A DNA stretch of 64,000 nucleotides from Lepas anatifera (taxonomy: Eukaryota > Arthropoda > Thecostraca > Lepadidae): NCBI GenBank assembly GCA_034440635.1, contig JAOTON010001070.1, positions 1 through 64,000 of the forward strand. Direction: 5' to 3'. Position 1 is the first letter of the stretch; each line of letters starts with the position of its first letter. The notes beneath the pieces are model-generated. The model was not told where the DNA came from and did not search any database. It saw only the letters and a program-made list of their open reading frames with translations. Shown here piece after piece: positions 11,442-22,464 of the stretch. A program made the translations under genes and the position numbers.

Positions 11442-11546
11442 GATAAGTCACAAAAATTCCGAGAGCCTATATCAAACCGCTTCGGAGATACCACAGAAAA
11501 CCTGAGGGGTGGGCAGAATCTGCCCGCCCCCTGTAAATAGGGTTGA

Positions 11547-12242
11547 GTGAAATGCTAACTTTCACGGGAAAAGTTCGCAATGCGAACTCAAGGGACGCCT
11601 CTGAACGTGTCGTCAGATCCGCGAAGATTCAACCTAGTTCCTTTGACAAATGCACCTTTGAAAAACCTATACTGGCCTGTCCCTGCCCCGGGCGTGGCCG
11701 GCTACCTACGCGCAGCCGGCTATCAATGAAAAAGGTTTAACTTACGCGGTCGGTACCCTGAAATGACTAACTTTAAAATGTCTTAAACAGCTCGACTTAT
11801 CCCCATCGGCGTTCAAGCAAGCCAAATCCTCCCACTTCAGATAGTTTTAGAACAATATTGTCCCCGGCGGGATTCCAACACTAATCCTGCAGGTCAAATC
11901 CTTCCGCTGGACAGTTTTTAGCCCAATATTAACCCCAGTAGGATGCAAGGATTGGTCAGGCAGGCCAAATCCTCCCACTGGAGATAATACTGAGCTAAAT
12001 TATATTAATAAAGTGTTAATGCGGCCAAACTAGTGCACAGCGCTGCGCCCGCTCTCCCCCGACCCCTGACTTACCGCGAGTAAGGCGCTTCGCTCACAGC
12101 CGCTTCAACAATCGAGCGCCGCACGTAAATTTACAGCCGATAATTGCCATGGCAACGCCTGAATCGCGGGACGAGAAATGAAGTAACCAACGCGCCTTTC
12201 ATTATTAGGGGCTAACAAAGCCGCTTAGGGACCATTTTCGAC
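11547..12242. other. Unassigned spacer
   Basis: Holds short internal repetition (CCAAATCCTCCCACT at 11822 and 11967, with related text near 11890). No gene, RNA or mobile element recognised. Confidence 0.4.
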
Positions 12243-12745
12243 ACCCCCTGAGCCCAAGCTCGGGGGTCCCCTGAGGCCAGGCTCAGGGGCCCCTGAGACC
12301 AAGTTCAGGGCCTCCTGAGACCAAGCTCGGGAGGCCCCTGACACCAAGCTCGGGACCCCCTGAAATCAAACTCAGGGCCCCTCCCGAGATAAATATTCGG
12401 TACTCCGGAGCCCTCGATACAGATGATCGGGGGCCCCTGAGATCAAGCTCGGGGGGCCCTGAGACCAAGTTGGGGGGCCCCTGAGACCAAGCTCGCGGGC
12501 CCCCTGAGACCAAGCTCGGGGTGCCCCTGAGCCCAAGCTCGGGGAACCCTGAGGCCAAGCTCGGGGGCCCTGAGACTAAGTTTGGGGCCCCTGAGATCAA
12601 GTTCAGGACCTCCCCTTATAAGTGTTCGGTACTCCGGAGCCCTCGATACAGATGGTCGGGGAACCCCTGAGACCAAGCTCGGGGTCCCCTGAGAACAAGC
12701 TCGGGGGCCCCCTGAGGCCAAACTCAGGGGCCCCGAGATCAGTGT
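12243..12745. repeat. GC-rich minisatellite (CCCCTGAGACCAAGCTCGGG type)
   Basis: Around 20 imperfect units of 20-25 bp built on CCCCTGAGACCAAGCTCGGG, plus two longer inserts sharing GTACTCCGGAGCCCTCGATA (12401 and 12630), so there is a higher-order repeat of about 230 bp. The open frames on the minus strand are proline/glycine-rich translations of the repeat and are not treated as genes. Confidence 0.85.
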
Positions 12746-13259
12746 TCATGTTTTCCAGTGCGTAAGGTCAGCCCAAGGGGGTCTGCGGACCCCAAGGATC
12801 CCCCTTGGCTAGGCCCCTGTACAGACCCAGATGCCTTCATGCTTCCAGGAACTGGTATTTTGCAAGCATGCGAAGAAAGATAACGCTGGTCAACATCCAA
12901 AATGGATCTGGCACGTGAGCAATTGTTCGGTACCGCTGATTTCAAATTTATTAACCGTTTTTTGCCATCGGACCTGGTTTCTTCCCCAGAGCATACCTCA
13001 TGTATAGCCCCTTCACTCTCCTCACACAGTCATGAGCCTAGCCTTTAGTGGAAAAATATAGACCAAGGATGTAGATAACCCGGATTACCTGCACCCAGAC
13101 AATGCAGCTTATCACTATCTATGTGAATTTATTGCAATGGAAGACTACCTCGCATTCAAGTGCATGAACATTGTATATTGAATAAGGCTTGCACTCGGTT
13201 GCACAAGCTCGCCGGTATTGTAGACCGAGTGTTGACGTCGCAACATTACATGAGGATTT
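12746..13259. other. Unassigned spacer
   Basis: No gene, RNA or element recognised between the minisatellite and the AGGTCA-rich repeat. Confidence 0.4.
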
Positions 13260-13800
13260 TATGTCAAGGTCACTTCCCTTGAAGATCAAGTCCAAGTAAA
13301 AAGTCACAGGTCAAGGTCATACCACCATTTCAAGATCATTGACCTTAGTGCCTTCGGTTGGATGACGTCGCCTAATATGACGTATGTTATGTCATGCGTC
13401 ATAGGCTAGGTCACTCAATATTAAGCTCAAGGTCGCAGGTTCAATTCAAAGGTCCTAGATCAAGGTCAAACCTGATTTCCCAACCAACGGTTGCCATAGT
13501 GCCAGTTGCAGTATACGTTATAGGTGAAATGTAATATTTTGACGTCAAAGGTCAATAGCCTTGGACGAACTTGACCTAAAAGGCAGAAAGCATTGCCTCA
13601 GACCTTTCCTCCGTTACCTTAGGTCACTTTCTCGCCATATCAGGCCTCTCATCGCATAATCAAGGCATTTCCCAATGAAAACCCTGCACAGGCAGAATTT
13701 GACCTATATGGCCTCGTTTTACCTTGAATATATTGACCTAGGTCTATGAAAATCGGGCATAGGGTAGAATGCCCTAGCCTCCACAAACACCCAAACTTTC
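13260..13800. repeat. TCAAGGTCA-rich dispersed repeat, copy 1
   Basis: Diverged copy of the sequence at 19499-20030. Shared landmarks in order: CAGGTCAAGGTC, ATTTTCAAGGTCATTGACC-like, TATGACGTA.., a CTCAATATTAAG/CTCAATGTTTAG phrase, ATTTCCC..ACGG, TTTTGA..GTCAATG/GCCTTG, TATGGCCT.GTTT.ACCTTGA and TAGGTC.ATGAAAAT. It carries several TCAAGGTCA motifs, the extended half-site bound by NR5A/ERR-type monomeric nuclear receptors in other animals. Ends are not defined; no TTAA or other terminal repeat is visible. Confidence 0.6.
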
Positions 13801-13835
13801 ATTTTCCTAGATTTCTTGGATTTTGCACTGCCAAT

Positions 13836-13996
13836 CATAGGCGGATCCAGGATTGCCGATCGGGGGAGGGGGGCCCATCCCGGAGGGCGCCACCCGGTCA
13901 TTTCAGGGAGGGGGCGCCGTGACCATTTCAGGGGGGCCGAGGGTCGATCAGAGGGGGGCACGTGCCCCTCCCCCTTGCCCCCTGGATCCGCCTATG
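13836..13996. mobile_element. hAT-like MITE (CATAGGCGGATCCAGG ends)
   Basis: A 161-bp element with perfect 16-bp terminal inverted repeats, CATAGGCGGATCCAGG. It is flanked by imperfect 8-bp target duplications CTGCCAAT / TTGTCAAT (6 of 8). Internally it shares ATTGCCGATCGG with the 277-bp element at 50812-51088, in the opposite orientation. An 8-bp duplication and ends of this type are typical of hAT-superfamily elements. Confidence 0.7.
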
Positions 13997-14004
13997 TTGT
14001 CAAT

Positions 14005-14819
14005 GCCACTGATGCCAAGTAGGCTTGTAAAAAGACGACAGACAGACATACTGGATCTCAAAATTTGGATCTGATACGGCATTTCTGCTGTCAGATTCGT
14101 GTTCAGTGCCACAAATCATCCAACAAACGGACTATTTTGTATTGGATCCATGACAAAAGTAAAATTTTGTTGACCAGGGCAAGCAACTGTCAAATACGAA
14201 ATAGAACAAAATTATCGCTTCTTGCTCAAACCTTAAGATCCTTCTATCACGCGAATTTGAATTGTCATCATTTCCATGCTACCAGGCTGATTGGTTATCA
14301 AAAAGAAAAGAAAATACACGAGCAGCGCCGGGTATGACTAGCGTGCGCGTTGGCTGGAGTTTGCACACCTGAGCTTGGATGTTACTGTGGTTCTCACCGG
14401 GAGGCACGGGCGGCCAGCGGATCGCATGAAGGCTTCAAAGCAAGTAACGGCCCCAGCGCTTATAAGCCGAATCGGGGCACCGTCCCCACCAGGGAAAGTA
14501 GGGAACCGCCCCCGTCCCAGGTGGCGAGGGCCTCGCTTCCGCCTTTGGCTGATAAAATGTTTCTCACAAGTTTTTTTGCACTAAAATCGGTAAAGACGCC
14601 ATATTTAGAAACCGAGGTATTCTCTGTCGCTACCTCTCTGGACTGTGCTGCTTGGTATGGTAAAGGCGTGTTATTTAGCACTCTACCTGGCCCTCTGAAC
14701 CATGACAAAGGCGGAGGGAAGAAGCGGTGGGAACATATTGTTATCATGCGTCCCGACCGTCCAGTAAGATACTCGCCCGGATGGTTAGGCCTGGGTTGAT
14801 GACTAGCTACTGTACCCAC
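14005..14819. other. Unassigned spacer with an open frame of uncertain meaning
   Basis: A 149-codon plus-strand frame (14350-14799) and a 119-codon minus frame overlap here. Neither has recognisable motifs, a splice context or a family resemblance, so neither is called a gene. Confidence 0.35.
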
Positions 14820-14978
14820 CGGTGGCGGATACGAGGGGGCGGGGCTTAGTGCTCAAGCCCCCGCCGCCCAATGTTTGAGTGTCAATAGCTAATGCATAGG
14901 GGCCGATCCGAGGCAATGGTGGGTGGTGCTCGAGCCCCCCCCACCCCCTCCCGAAATGAAGTCCGGGATCTACCCATG
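14820..14978. mobile_element. Probable hAT-like MITE
   Basis: A 159-bp segment with GTGGCGGATACGAGG at one end and CCGGGATCTACCCATG at the other. It is flanked by GTACCCAC (14812-14819) and GAACCCAC (14979-14986), a 7-of-8 target duplication. Terminal inverted repeats are diverged compared with the other family members. Confidence 0.45.
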
Positions 14979-14986
14979 GAACCCAC

Positions 14987-15474
14987 AAGCAGTTCTGTTA
15001 CCCTGTAGGTATCGGGTTCGGGTCCCGGCAGCTTCTCTGAACAAGTGTGCTCTGATGACCCCAAAGACCATCCCAACAGAGTGGAGTCAGCACCGCCGAC
15101 TGGTCGTGCCAGTTGGTGCGCTGTCCGACCCCAGCAGTTGTGGTTGATAGTTATGGTTTTGGCTGTCACCGTCAGATAAGACCTCTGGTCAGGTGAGACA
15201 CTGCTGGCGCAGCTCCTACAGTGTGGCTGACCGGACAGCCCCAGTCAGCTGACTGCAAGACACAGACAAGACCAGCTGACGGAGATCCGGTGGTGGTCCG
15301 ACAGCACAGGGTCACAGGACCTGGCTGGCGCGTGGAGGAAGTGATGTAACCACCGGAAGACTGAGGCGTCAGAGAGAGCGAGAGAGAGAGTAGGGAGGGA
15401 GGTAGGGGAGAGAGAGAGAGAGCGTGTGTAAGGAGACATGAAAATCCCTACAAATTAAAAAAACCAACTATACC
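14987..15474. other. Unassigned spacer with a (GA)n tract
   Basis: Includes a purine-rich (GA)n/(GAGAGC) tract at about 15366-15425 and a B-box-like GGTTCGGGTCC near 15017 without a convincing A box. No gene seen. Confidence 0.35.
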
Positions 15475-17830
15475 GTTTTAGAATGGTAAGCACTTCGATA
15501 AGTTTCGTACGCGTGCATGGATTTCCGTGGCTTCTGAGTTCTGACGGAGGCGGAGCACCCAGAATCTCTTCACTACCTCAAGCATCATGTGCTGCACTCC
15601 GGCGTGTCACAGATCAGAATGAAGGCCCATGATGAGAAGATACACACAATGATGGTCCGCCGGCAGCAGTGCGGGGTGTTTTTCGTCAAAGGAAAGCCGT
15701 GACTCCTGCATGCGTCCTTTAACCCTATTTCCGGCAGGGGGGCTAATATTGCCCCCCCTTCAGGTTTTTCAAGAATATCTCCAAAACGGCTTGCGATAGA
15801 ACTTTGAAACTTCCTGACTTTTCCTAAAACTAGTACAGGCAGGTTTTCTGAAATTTTCAAGATTATATATTTACCAGGGGCGGAGCTATGGCTGGGTTTT
15901 TGGGGAGGTTCTATCTACAAACCAAGTATTATCGTATGCGATGGGTTTTTTGTAAAAGGAAGCCGTCTCTGCTGATCCTGATACCAGTTATATGGCTTTA
16001 TTATATCATTTTTTATGTGAGATGATAGTGCATTCACAATTGTCACTATTTGTATTCATCAGGGGCGGTTACAGCAGTTCAAAATGGGGGAATGTTATCA
16101 AGAAGGACTAAACGTTAGTGTGTGAGAAGACTGCTTACAGCCGTGCCAGGGCGAATACAATTGGGTATATGAAAATTCAAAAAAGTTATAACCCAATTCT
16201 AGATTACCAGAGGCGTGTCCAGTCACTACACATTTTCAAAATGTATATTCCCAGCCAGTATCACCGCCGCGACTCAATATCGTTGTATATTGAAAATGTG
16301 TTTCCAATCACCCCCACCCCCCCCACGACGAGTCCTTGATCCGCCTATGTCACCCCCTTTCCCAGAGCTGCCATGGGAGGGTAAAAATTATCAGAAATTA
16401 AATTTCAACTAGTCGAGGGACTAATATACTCATGCATACCATTCCCATATTGTTGGTATGTATTTTACCCCACTGTTTTACCTTACTGCATCCGCCCCTG
16501 ATGAGTTTTTCACTTTTTTCTCATTTCTTTATGTGTCAAAGATGCCAAGCAGTATATGACGGCTTCTAATCCGCGTAACAAAAACTTTTTAGGTTGTATA
16601 TATTTCCCCTCATAGTCCTGGTCCTGGAACTGCCACTGAATTTCGAATTTTTGCGTAACTCGAGTATATGAAAATTTTGGGTCAATTATTTGTAAATCTG
16701 AACTAGTTTTGTGAAAATCGTACAACAGAGACAAGGGTTATGGAAAATCTAAAAAATACACAAAAATTGTATATTTTGCACGACCTTCTCATAAAAAATA
16801 AAAAAATTTGAAATTTTCTTTTTTCAAAATAAAGTTTAGCAGCAGAGAAATCTATGGCACTTTGAATTTTCAAAATCGGCCGGTTAGATTACGAGATCTT
16901 AGGGGGCCGATATTGCCCCCCCTTGCCGGAAATAGGGGTAGCCGGGAGCCTGACGGAAATAGGGTTAACTCGAATAGTGCTTCCTTCTAGAAACGGGCTC
17001 AGGTCAAAGAGTCTTGATACCTCGGCAATGGCCCCATTCTGCACGAGGCCTCCCTCTGTCTTCAAAAACTCCCCTTGCACCGTGAGTAGCCATCTTCTCG
17101 GCTTCACATGGCTCGTTGGGAGTTAATTCCCCTAACTGCTGGCCCCTGTGACGAATCTTGCTGACCGCACGAAGCACCCACGCAGCGACACGATGCAATC
17201 TCCGCAAATAAGTATAATCATTCGGCGGAAATAGGCTGGTGATCCCTATTTTCGTAGCCTTCGAGACACAAATGTTCACATCTGAAGATGGCCTTCTTCC
17301 TTCTTTCTGGCAGTCCCGTGGCTCCTCTAGAGAAGTAAGTGGCCACTGCTCTTGGGGTTCACGGAGCCAGATTGGTCCAGTTTTGTAAGTTTTGCTACCG
17401 ATCTTATTGGCAGACGCTCCTCTTGATGGCAAATCTGCGGAATTGCTGGAACCCAGGCAGTGGCGCCAGAGCTGATAAGGAAACTTCTCAGCCCATCAGA
17501 GGAGGAAAGGGCCATCACTGAATCTGTCCATAAAGTGACTTCTTTGCGCTCCGCCGCCAGTGAAGCTAAGACAAATACTGTCAGCCGAGTGCCTAAAATC
17601 GACCCTGTGAGCTCAAGACGGGGCGGACATTTCCTTGGTGGGTGCGAGTCGAGACTTGCTCACGATCAGCATCGTATGGATGGGATCAGCCCCACAAGTG
17701 GGTAAATATACGGCAGCAGCGTAAGCTTCTTTGTTGGCATAGCAAAACGTGGATGGACAGCTTCTCAATGTTGACTGAAGCAAAGGCTCGTGGTATGGCC
17801 CTGACTCCAAAGCTGTAGTATGGGAATGGT
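15475..17830 (-). pseudogene. BEL/Pao LTR retrotransposon pol remnant, split by a T4 element
   Basis: Frameshifted minus-strand translation matches BEL/Pao Pol in order. Around 17613-17765 lies an RNase H segment (a KEAYAAAVYL phrase and SKSRLAPTKE). Around 17010-17440 lie the connection and start of the integrase region (LRRLHRVAAWVLRAVSKIR and a GELTPNE stretch). DLSPFLEG follows near 16985. After the inserted T4 element, 15719 down to about 15475 resumes with the integrase continuation (SFDEKHPALLPADHH, then an H/C-rich HAGVQHMM and KRFWVLRLRQ). Several frameshifts and a TGA make it non-functional. No LTRs, gag or full reverse transcriptase are seen in the flanks. Family identity rests on recognised motif order; the upstream boundary is approximate. 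Confidence 0.75.
15719..16968. mobile_element. TTAA-flanked non-autonomous element, family T4, copy a
   Basis: The left end is TTAACCCTATTTCCGGCAGG and the right end CCTGACGGAAATAGGGTTAA. Internal palindromes are GGGGGGCTAATATTGCCCCCC near the left and a GGGGGCCGATATTGCCCCCC-type block near the right. It sits inside the BEL/Pao remnant. Excising one TTAA plus the element rejoins the retrotransposon frame without loss, which confirms TTAA as the target duplication. Unlike T1-T3 it has few AGGTCA motifs. Its interior carries a GGGGCGGAGCTATGG phrase also present near 461. No transposase ORF. Confidence 0.85.
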
Positions 17831-19498
17831 TCGGGTAAAATGAAGGTGGGTGGGTTCGGAAACTGGAAAGCCTAGCTTAAGCTAGGGGTTAGGAAAATAT
17901 TTAATTTGACAATGATTCGAATTTCAGTGGCCCTGGCTTATGCCAGGAAGATGATTCTCGCTGCAATGAGGTGCTTCCGGCGAGTTGGACCGCTAAAACG
18001 ATACCGCCACTTCCAACACCATTTTCATACACGAAATCAAAATTCATGGATAATCATTTTGTGATATCCTGCCCTTACTTGTGAGGCTGTGGACCTGCAA
18101 ATTTTGCTTGTGGATAGATGACAGTCCAGTTCTTCATCAACGTGAATATCTTTGAATATCTCAAGACAGGAATGGTAACAGCTTTGTAACTAAGATTCCA
18201 TCCAAACCCATCCGTTCCTCTACCCGAACCTACCCCACTAGTGGGGCAGGCTCGGACATTTGACATTGTGCAATGTTTGTCCCTCTTCTCCCAAGCCTAG
18301 TAAGCTTTCGCTTCCTCTTCTCATCAGCATATTGCCAAACTGATAAGGAACCCCACATCACTAGTGCATTTTCCTGGCTCAGTTAGTTTGTCCGCTGGAG
18401 CAAAGGTTCGAGAAGTGTCCGAACCATACCAGCGCTCCCCAACCTACCGCAGCGGCAGCGGTCTTCCAGAGCTTCTGCCTCCGCGGCGGCGCCCGTGGGA
18501 GACGGCAGCGCTAGGTGAACTCGCGAGGGCTTTCATGGCAGCTGGCTTCAACACCACTATTCATAATTTTGTTAATGGCTGTTGTATGTTGATGATTGTT
18601 AACGACGGTATTCGCTGTTATTGACTGAGACACTGTTAATTACGGTATTCAGCCGGCTGTTCGCATGGGGAAGCATGTATAAATGTTATCTTTAGATGGG
18701 ATGGTATATTACCTGGTGTATGTGTTCAACAGCTATATACGGAATGCTTATTGAAGGGAAAAAAACATTTACTGGAAATGAGGTCTCATACCACGACTCT
18801 GTAATTACAAGTGACCCCTCCTCTCCCAATGTCAAATCCTACCGTTCGGGCGGTAACAGGTCGATCATCTGCACCTGTAACACAGCGACAAGTGTACCTC
18901 CACTTCGTCGCGGACGCTTTGCACCTGTAGTGTCGAATTCGACGATCGGCGTCGACGCCGGCAGAGCGGGAGGTGGAGGGCAGAGTGGTACAACGCGGTG
19001 AGGCGACCGGAGGAGTCGCACAGGTAAGCCTTCTTCGTCTTGGTGTTGCTATTTCGTCGTCAATTGCCTGTTCTCAATAAACAATATCGTCGAGTGCTGC
19101 TGAAAGAACTTTTAATTGGTAACGGTAGGTAAAGTAGGGCATAATCCTCATTTATGGAACAATACAAAGAACGTTTTATTGATGGATATTTCGGGCGGAT
19201 GCTTATTGAAGATACCACAAAGACACGGAAATTACCACACTGGAGGGAGCCTCAGAGACCTCCTCCTGTGTTTCGAAATTTACTGGAAAACTCTTCAGGG
19301 CCGAAAAACACGGCTGAGTTTGAGAGCATTCGTGAGCGCGTTGATTGGTGAGAAAATTTCGAAAATCGGTTGATTTTTTCTAATTATGGACTTTCAAAAT
19401 CGACCTATATTTAGAGATTGCCACAATCGCGCGGTCGCGCCAGTTCGCCTGCCCTGGAGACCAATTGGTTACATCATACCGCCATGAACGAGACGATA
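17831..19498. other. Long stretch without recognised genes
   Basis: Holds small open frames on both strands (for example 18364-18624 and 18839-19021) but none with a motif, signal peptide or reliable splice pattern. It may include decayed BEL/Pao flanks at its left side. A CpG-rich patch lies at about 18420-18530. Confidence 0.35.
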
Positions 19499-20030
19499 TG
19501 TCAAGGTCACCCCGCACGATGGTCAAGGTCAGAGGTCACAGGTCAAGGTCTTACCAGGATTTTCAAGGTCATTGACCCCAGCGTTTTCCACCAAATGACG
19601 TTATCAATATGACGTACATCATGCTTTGACATCATTGTTAAAGTAACTCAATGTTTAGGGTGAGAGGTCAGTTTGATAGGTCATGGGTCGATGTAAGACC
19701 TCATTTCCCCATACGGCTGCTATAGTGATAGTTTTAATGTACATTATGGGAGGTATTTGACATTTTGATAGTACAGTCAATGACCTTGAACGGCATTTTC
19801 TCCAAAATTTCAGGGAAGGCTTTTTGGGGCCTTCCCTCTCTGACCTTGTTCCGTTTTCAGTATATTTCCGACTTATTTTTGCATAATCACAGCATTCCAA
19901 ATAGCTCCCCAGCACGGCTAATATTTGACTTTTATGGCCTAGTTTGACCTTGATGATATTGGTTTAGGTCGATGAAAATTATAGGATGTAGATCACCATA
20001 GCCCCGACCCCCCCCAAATGGTCTTTTCTC
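19499..20030. repeat. TCAAGGTCA-rich dispersed repeat, copy 2
   Basis: Second copy of the repeat at 13260-13800, in the same orientation and roughly 25-30 percent diverged by eye. The first 100 bp hold a run of TCAAGGTCA/AGGTCA motifs (19500-19555). A small hairpin, GGAAGGC..GCCTTCC, lies at about 19814-19835. No ORF. Confidence 0.6.
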
Positions 20031-20523
20031 TAAGCCATCTCGGTTTTTGAGATCTCAGGAGAAGTCTACAAGCCCCCACCTCTCCAGGGCGCGTTGTAGA
20101 GAATGATATAATCTCTAGAGAGAATAGATAATAGTATGATAAATAGAGAAAGTATGATCGTCTCTGGGTCGGTTTCAGTTTATTCTTAAACCATCATCAG
20201 CATGAAATACTTACATCACACCTTCATTAGTAAATAGATCAATGAAACCACTCAAGTCACCATGTTTGCTTCCTCTGAAGTTATAACCTATAACGCTCCT
20301 TTTGAATCTAAATGACATTCAAAACAAAATCATGGTAATATCTCGTGGGAACGTAACTATAGTTCACCTCAACTCCCAAAAAATCACATTTTCTCAGGCG
20401 CATTAAACAACGCGAGGACCTTCAAGCTCGCTCAGGTCAACTTTTGAGTTTGCTTGTGCATTCAATGTTGGGTCTCTGTCTCTGTCTACATTTCTTGTGC
20501 ATTCTCTGCTGGATCTGTCTTTT

Positions 20524-20595
<72 letters not shown>

Positions 20596-22135
20596 TCGTG
20601 CCTACACCTGTCCTCGCCCACACTCAGACACCACGCACCTATTAACCACCACCAACACCCTCCCCTCAACTCGCGTAGGTATTCGAATCCACCGTGGATA
20701 CTGCCCCTCCCCACCGAGGCTGTACCCCGGCCAGCCGTGTCCGCACCGTGACCCCGCTCACCTCTGTGCCCCGCGGGCATCAGCGGCCGGTGGCGGGTGG
20801 TGACGTGTTAGTTCGTATCACCTGTCTGACGTCATACTGTGAACAAACAGCCAATGGCAGATCCAGGGGGCTAGGACAGCTCAAGCCCCCCGAAACTTCC
20901 GAGCCCCTTTAGTCAATACCTAGGCGAGGGGCTGCCCGAGGTACCGACGGGTGAGGCTCGAGCTCCCTGCTCCCCTAATAAATTCCTGGATCCGCCACTG
21001 AATACAACTGCATGGCGAGATCCAGGGTCTTGAAAGGCTCCTGCGGGATGGTAAAGGCTTTTTAATGGATTTAATTTCCCACTGCACCATCACTTGGAGG
21101 AGAAGGATTCATGGGCTTTCCTTGGCCCCACCGCTCGTCCCGCTTATATGTTTAGCCACACGTGTACCCCGAAGTCACAATTTCACTGATTTCACACATA
21201 ATTCCACGTATATAGTTGCGGATCCAGGGGTGGGGGCAAAAAATTCCACGATCCAGAGGGGGGGCAAAAGGAATTTTTCCTCCCAAACAGAGAAGCTCGG
21301 GGAAAAATTATGGTTTTCCCCTCCTCCAAAGCGTCGACCTCCTTTTTGACCCGACACCTTTTTAGTTTGTGAGCAATATTGTTGTGCTTGAACTCTCAAC
21401 TTCAAACGGGACAGTCAAATTCAGTGTAAACATTGGGCCTGGGATAGCAAAAAACAAGCATCTTGTGCCGATATCTTTCACCCCGTTAGGTTTCTTTGCT
21501 CTTTGACTTGGGTGCCCCCAAAACCTACCGTCAAGCTATATTGTGGGAAAACTTTATCCGCGTGACGTTTTTTTTGTCTTTGGCTAGCCCCCCCAAAGAC
21601 CGGCCAGGTCCACCACTACATCTATAACACTCTCTGCACAAGGTATGTACTTATCCGTTTAAAATATAAGGATGCCTGACTTTTAGCTGTCTGGTCTGAT
21701 GTTACCAATGCCTCTATTATTGGCTACGTTTTTTAACTACATTAAAGCGGCCAGATCATTTAAAAAGAAACTGACATCAGCCTTAGTTTCACCATAGAAT
21801 GGAGATACCTGGAAGGGAGACCTCAATTCAAACCCTCCCCGCTTTTGGGTGCCAATCTAGAACATGAAAAGAATCCTTCGGTAATAAAGCTCGGTAAGGA
21901 CTTATGTAAAGTCTATGGGAGATGTGGTGGCCGATGACTTTGATACGTCATAACTTATAAACCGTGGCTTGCACAGGAAAGCGACCATGCATTTCGGAAA
22001 GCCCAATCTGTGCTGCGTCCGCTAAAATACATTTTAGGCATAGAATATCTAAAACATCAGAGCAAAGCGCAAGTCAAATTAGAATCTCATACTTCAGCTC
22101 AACTTGTATTATTACATGTTTTAAGCGCGTGTGAT
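20031..22135. other. Long stretch with MITE fragments and a (TA)n tract
   Basis: Contains several GGCGGATCC-type MITE ends (GATCCAGGGGG at about 20861, CCTGGATCCGCCACTG at 20985-21000, GCGGATCCAGG at about 21218), but I could not find clean target duplications, so elements are not delimited. Separate (TA)n tract at 20527-20594. No gene recognised. Confidence 0.4.
20527..20594. repeat. (TA)n microsatellite
   Basis: About 34 uninterrupted TA dinucleotides. The long tyrosine/isoleucine frames crossing it on both strands are artefacts of the repeat. Confidence 0.98.
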
Positions 22136-22313
22136 TCAGTGCCGTAATAGCGCGGTGGGTTAAGCGCTCGCCTAGTGAGCGAAATGTCCCGGGTTTGGAT
22201 CCCGCGTGAAACACTTTTCATCTTCATAAAGGTAATTTTGTCGCGAAATAGCGCAGTTGCCAGCACGCTTGTCTAGTAATACTGGTGTTCCCGGTTCGAA
22301 TCCTGGCTCACGA
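22136..22313 (+). repeat. Pair of tRNA-like (tRNA-derived) repeats
   Basis: Two tandem tRNA-like units. The first (about 22140-22207) has an A-box-like TAGCGCGGTGGGTTAAGCG, an apparent anticodon stem CGCTC/GAGCG with loop GCCTAGT, and a B-box-like GGTTTGGATCC. The second (about 22240-22313) has TAGCGCAGTTGCC and a perfect B box GGTTCGAATCC but a poor anticodon stem. The apparent anticodon CTA in the first would read UAG, which argues against an ordinary tRNA. I read them as tRNA-derived repeats or tRNA pseudogenes with possible Pol III promoter remnants. Confidence 0.5.
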
Positions 22314-22464
22314 TTACTTTGCTTTAATGTTTTATGACTATTATGCCATTATTTAGGCTTGCATTAGATGAATAATACCTCAGTAGTAGCTGTTTCCTCT
22401 CGGTTGAAGTAAGGCACGCGCAAAGGCCTGTTATTTTGTTGTTTGTTTTACTGCCGTCTATATT

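Larger units (their letters stand above)
8149..11546 (-). mobile_element. T4-family TTAA element, interrupted by T1 and T2 insertions
   Basis: The segment 8149-9565 plus 11442-11546 aligns by eye, in reverse orientation, with the T4 element at 15719-16968. Shared landmarks are a CTACCC..ATTTCC start, a GC palindrome (GGGCGGGCAAATTCTGCCC), an AAGATCTCG phrase, TTTTTTAGATTATCCGTAACCCTTCTCT, and at the far end GGAGATACC..CCTGAGGGG with GGGCAGAATCTGCCC. Terminal TTAA is decayed to CTAA and TTGA. Removing the 1.9-kb T1/T2 block and a local duplication of about 305 bp leaves about 1.2 kb, close to T4 length. No ORF of note. Confidence 0.55.

Noticed and set aside
14350..14799. 149-codon plus-strand frame with overlapping minus frame
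   Set aside because: No recognised domain and open on both strands; not strong enough to call a gene.
20852..21000. MITE-like pair of ends CAATGGCAGATCCAGG / CCTGGATCCGCCACTG
   Set aside because: No matching 8-bp flanks found, so the element could not be delimited; noted only as fragments.
22136..22207. Functional suppressor tRNA with anticodon CTA
   Set aside because: Acceptor pairing is poor and a second degenerate unit sits beside it; a tRNA-derived repeat is more likely.
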